Part shown: one piece after another, positions 6,157 through 6,685 of the stretch
Numbering within the stretch: position 1 is the stretch's first letter
How the letters are laid out: every line of letters starts with the position of its first letter
Assembly: GCA_010032125.1 (NCBI GenBank)
Contig: RHAU01000029.1
Location: 1 to 6,685 of the forward strand
Source of the DNA: Actinomycetota bacterium
GTDB taxonomy: Bacteria > Actinomycetota > Actinomycetes > Nanopelagicales > Nanopelagicaceae
DNA length: 6,685 bases
Direction: 5' to 3'
Made by a program: the position numbers and the translations under genes
The notes under the pieces: generated by a model
What the model was told of the DNA's origin: nothing
What the model saw: only the letters and a program-made list of their open reading frames with translations
The model's database searches: none

Positions 6157-6597
6157 CTCAATAACTCGGGATACAAATCGCTCTCGTAGAGAAGAGAGAA
6201 CAAATTCGCCAAGGATGGAGGCTCGTACCTTCGTTCCGTAAACAAATATCGCCTGAAAAATTAAGGCGGTAGATACAACCAAAATCGTTGTTGTGAGGGA
6301 GACATCACTCGCGTTCTTCTTCAGGCTATCGAGTAAGTTTCCAAATGCACGGGGCGGCACTAATGCTGCCGTGGTTGTTAAAAGTTGAAGTGCTGCCACT
6401 GCAAAGAATCCCCATCGATGTGCCCAAAGTAAGGTCCACATCTCCTTGTTTACGGTCGACTCCGCAGCGATGGGAAGACGATTTGCCGAACGGGCTAAAC
6501 CAAAATCCTTGGGCAGCCTTTCGGTTGTACGTGGTGGCGCAGAATAAGCATTTGCTGGAAGTACCGATTCGTCGGTTGGCCGCGGGAATTTTCTCAT
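6148..6597 (-). CDS. Second ABC exporter half-transporter, N-terminal fragment
   Basis: About 150 codons of an ABC half-transporter, starting at ATG 6597 and reading leftward. A polar N-terminal tail of about 50 residues is followed by WTLLWAHRWGFFAVAA and hydrophobic segments near 62-80 and 100-122. Then comes LRERFVSRVIELPP (137-150), matching the first intracellular loop, where such proteins normally continue with a GTGDL-like segment. Instead the sequence crosses the junction; the frame stays open to 6061 but that part is only the antisense of the first ABC gene. The ATG overlaps the stop of an ABC C-terminal fragment by the ATGA pattern, implying translational coupling in a two-gene operon. 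The ATPase domain, expected to carry the intact Walker A, is not in the window. Confidence 0.82.
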
Positions 6598-6685
6598 TCG
6601 CCTCGCACCACCAGTAATCGATAATCGCTACTTCGCAATAACAGTTCCTGATGAGTGCCCTCATCAATTTTCTTTCCGCCGATCA
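6594..6685 (-). CDS. C-terminal fragment of an ABC ATPase, probably the missing end of the first ABC subunit
   Basis: Read from 6683 leftward, the last 29 codons include GGKKIDEGTHQELLLRSS and end VVRGE, then TGA at 6596-6594. The pattern G-K-x-x-E/D-G-T-H-x-E-L-L is the standard end of an ABC ATPase, just after the H-loop region. The TGA overlaps the ATG of the second ABC subunit (ATGA). The order fits a tandem ABC1-ABC2 operon on one strand, so this is most simply the tail of the gene interrupted at 6150. About 25-30 codons between the two pieces would be missing, judged from the usual family length. It could instead belong to a different copy of the gene. Confidence 0.78.
   Translation of the reverse strand, partial: IGGKKIDEGTHQELLLRSSDYRLLVVRGE

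Noticed and set aside
6120..6685. Programmed invertible switch (recombinase-driven inversion) at the ABC operon
   Set aside because: No paired inverted repeats flanking the segment, no recombinase gene and no promoter-flipping logic are visible; an amplification or assembly chimera explains the sequence more simply.

Overview
This 6.7 kb window looks like ordinary chromosomal DNA from a small-genome actinobacterium of moderate GC content. The freshwater Nanopelagicales (acI) type would fit. The evidence is the gene content and protein character: an actinobacterial-style type I glutamine synthetase with an adenylylation tyrosine, an RDD-family gene divergent from it, and an ABC half-transporter with a degenerate nucleotide site paired with a second half-transporter. 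Very short intergenic gaps and apparent leaderless start sites (TANNNT, six bases, then ATG or GTG) point the same way. The lineage is an inference; no rRNA or marker gene here settles it.

Layout: the first 21 codons of an RDD-family membrane protein (1-63, minus) diverge from glnA (202-1632, plus) across a 138-bp control region with a candidate GlnR-like box. A strong bidirectional terminator (1639-1683) separates glnA from a convergent Ste24-type M48 zinc metalloprotease (1690-2907, minus). That gene diverges from a class II glutamine amidotransferase (2937-3671, plus) across about 29 bp. The amidotransferase overlaps by 24 bp, tail to tail, with an EamA/DMT transporter (3648-4586, minus). 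The EamA gene diverges across 25 bp from the first subunit of a two-gene ABC exporter (4612 onward, plus).

The right end is anomalous. The first ABC gene runs in register to about 6150, just after Walker B and the D-loop, and then the sequence flips strand. From there to 6685 the minus strand carries the N-terminal ~150 codons of the second ABC subunit, preceded by the last 29 codons of an ABC ATPase, joined by an ATGA stop/start overlap. The simplest reading is that the native locus is ABC1-ABC2 in tandem on one strand, and that the last ~535 bp are an inverted, fold-back chimera (as made by multiple displacement amplification or misassembly) or, less likely, a real inversion. The apparent ends of both ABC frames near 6150 should not be taken as biological.

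Functionally the window holds nitrogen assimilation (glnA), membrane protein quality control or processing (M48), an uncharacterised amidotransferase, a metabolite exporter and an ABC exporter. I see no phage, CRISPR, defence, toxin-antitoxin or insertion-sequence content, and no rRNA or tRNA gene. No gene-free stretch exceeds 300 bp. Apart from the rearranged end, the most interesting feature is the repeated compact promoter layout, in which back-to-back -10 elements drive divergent leaderless genes.
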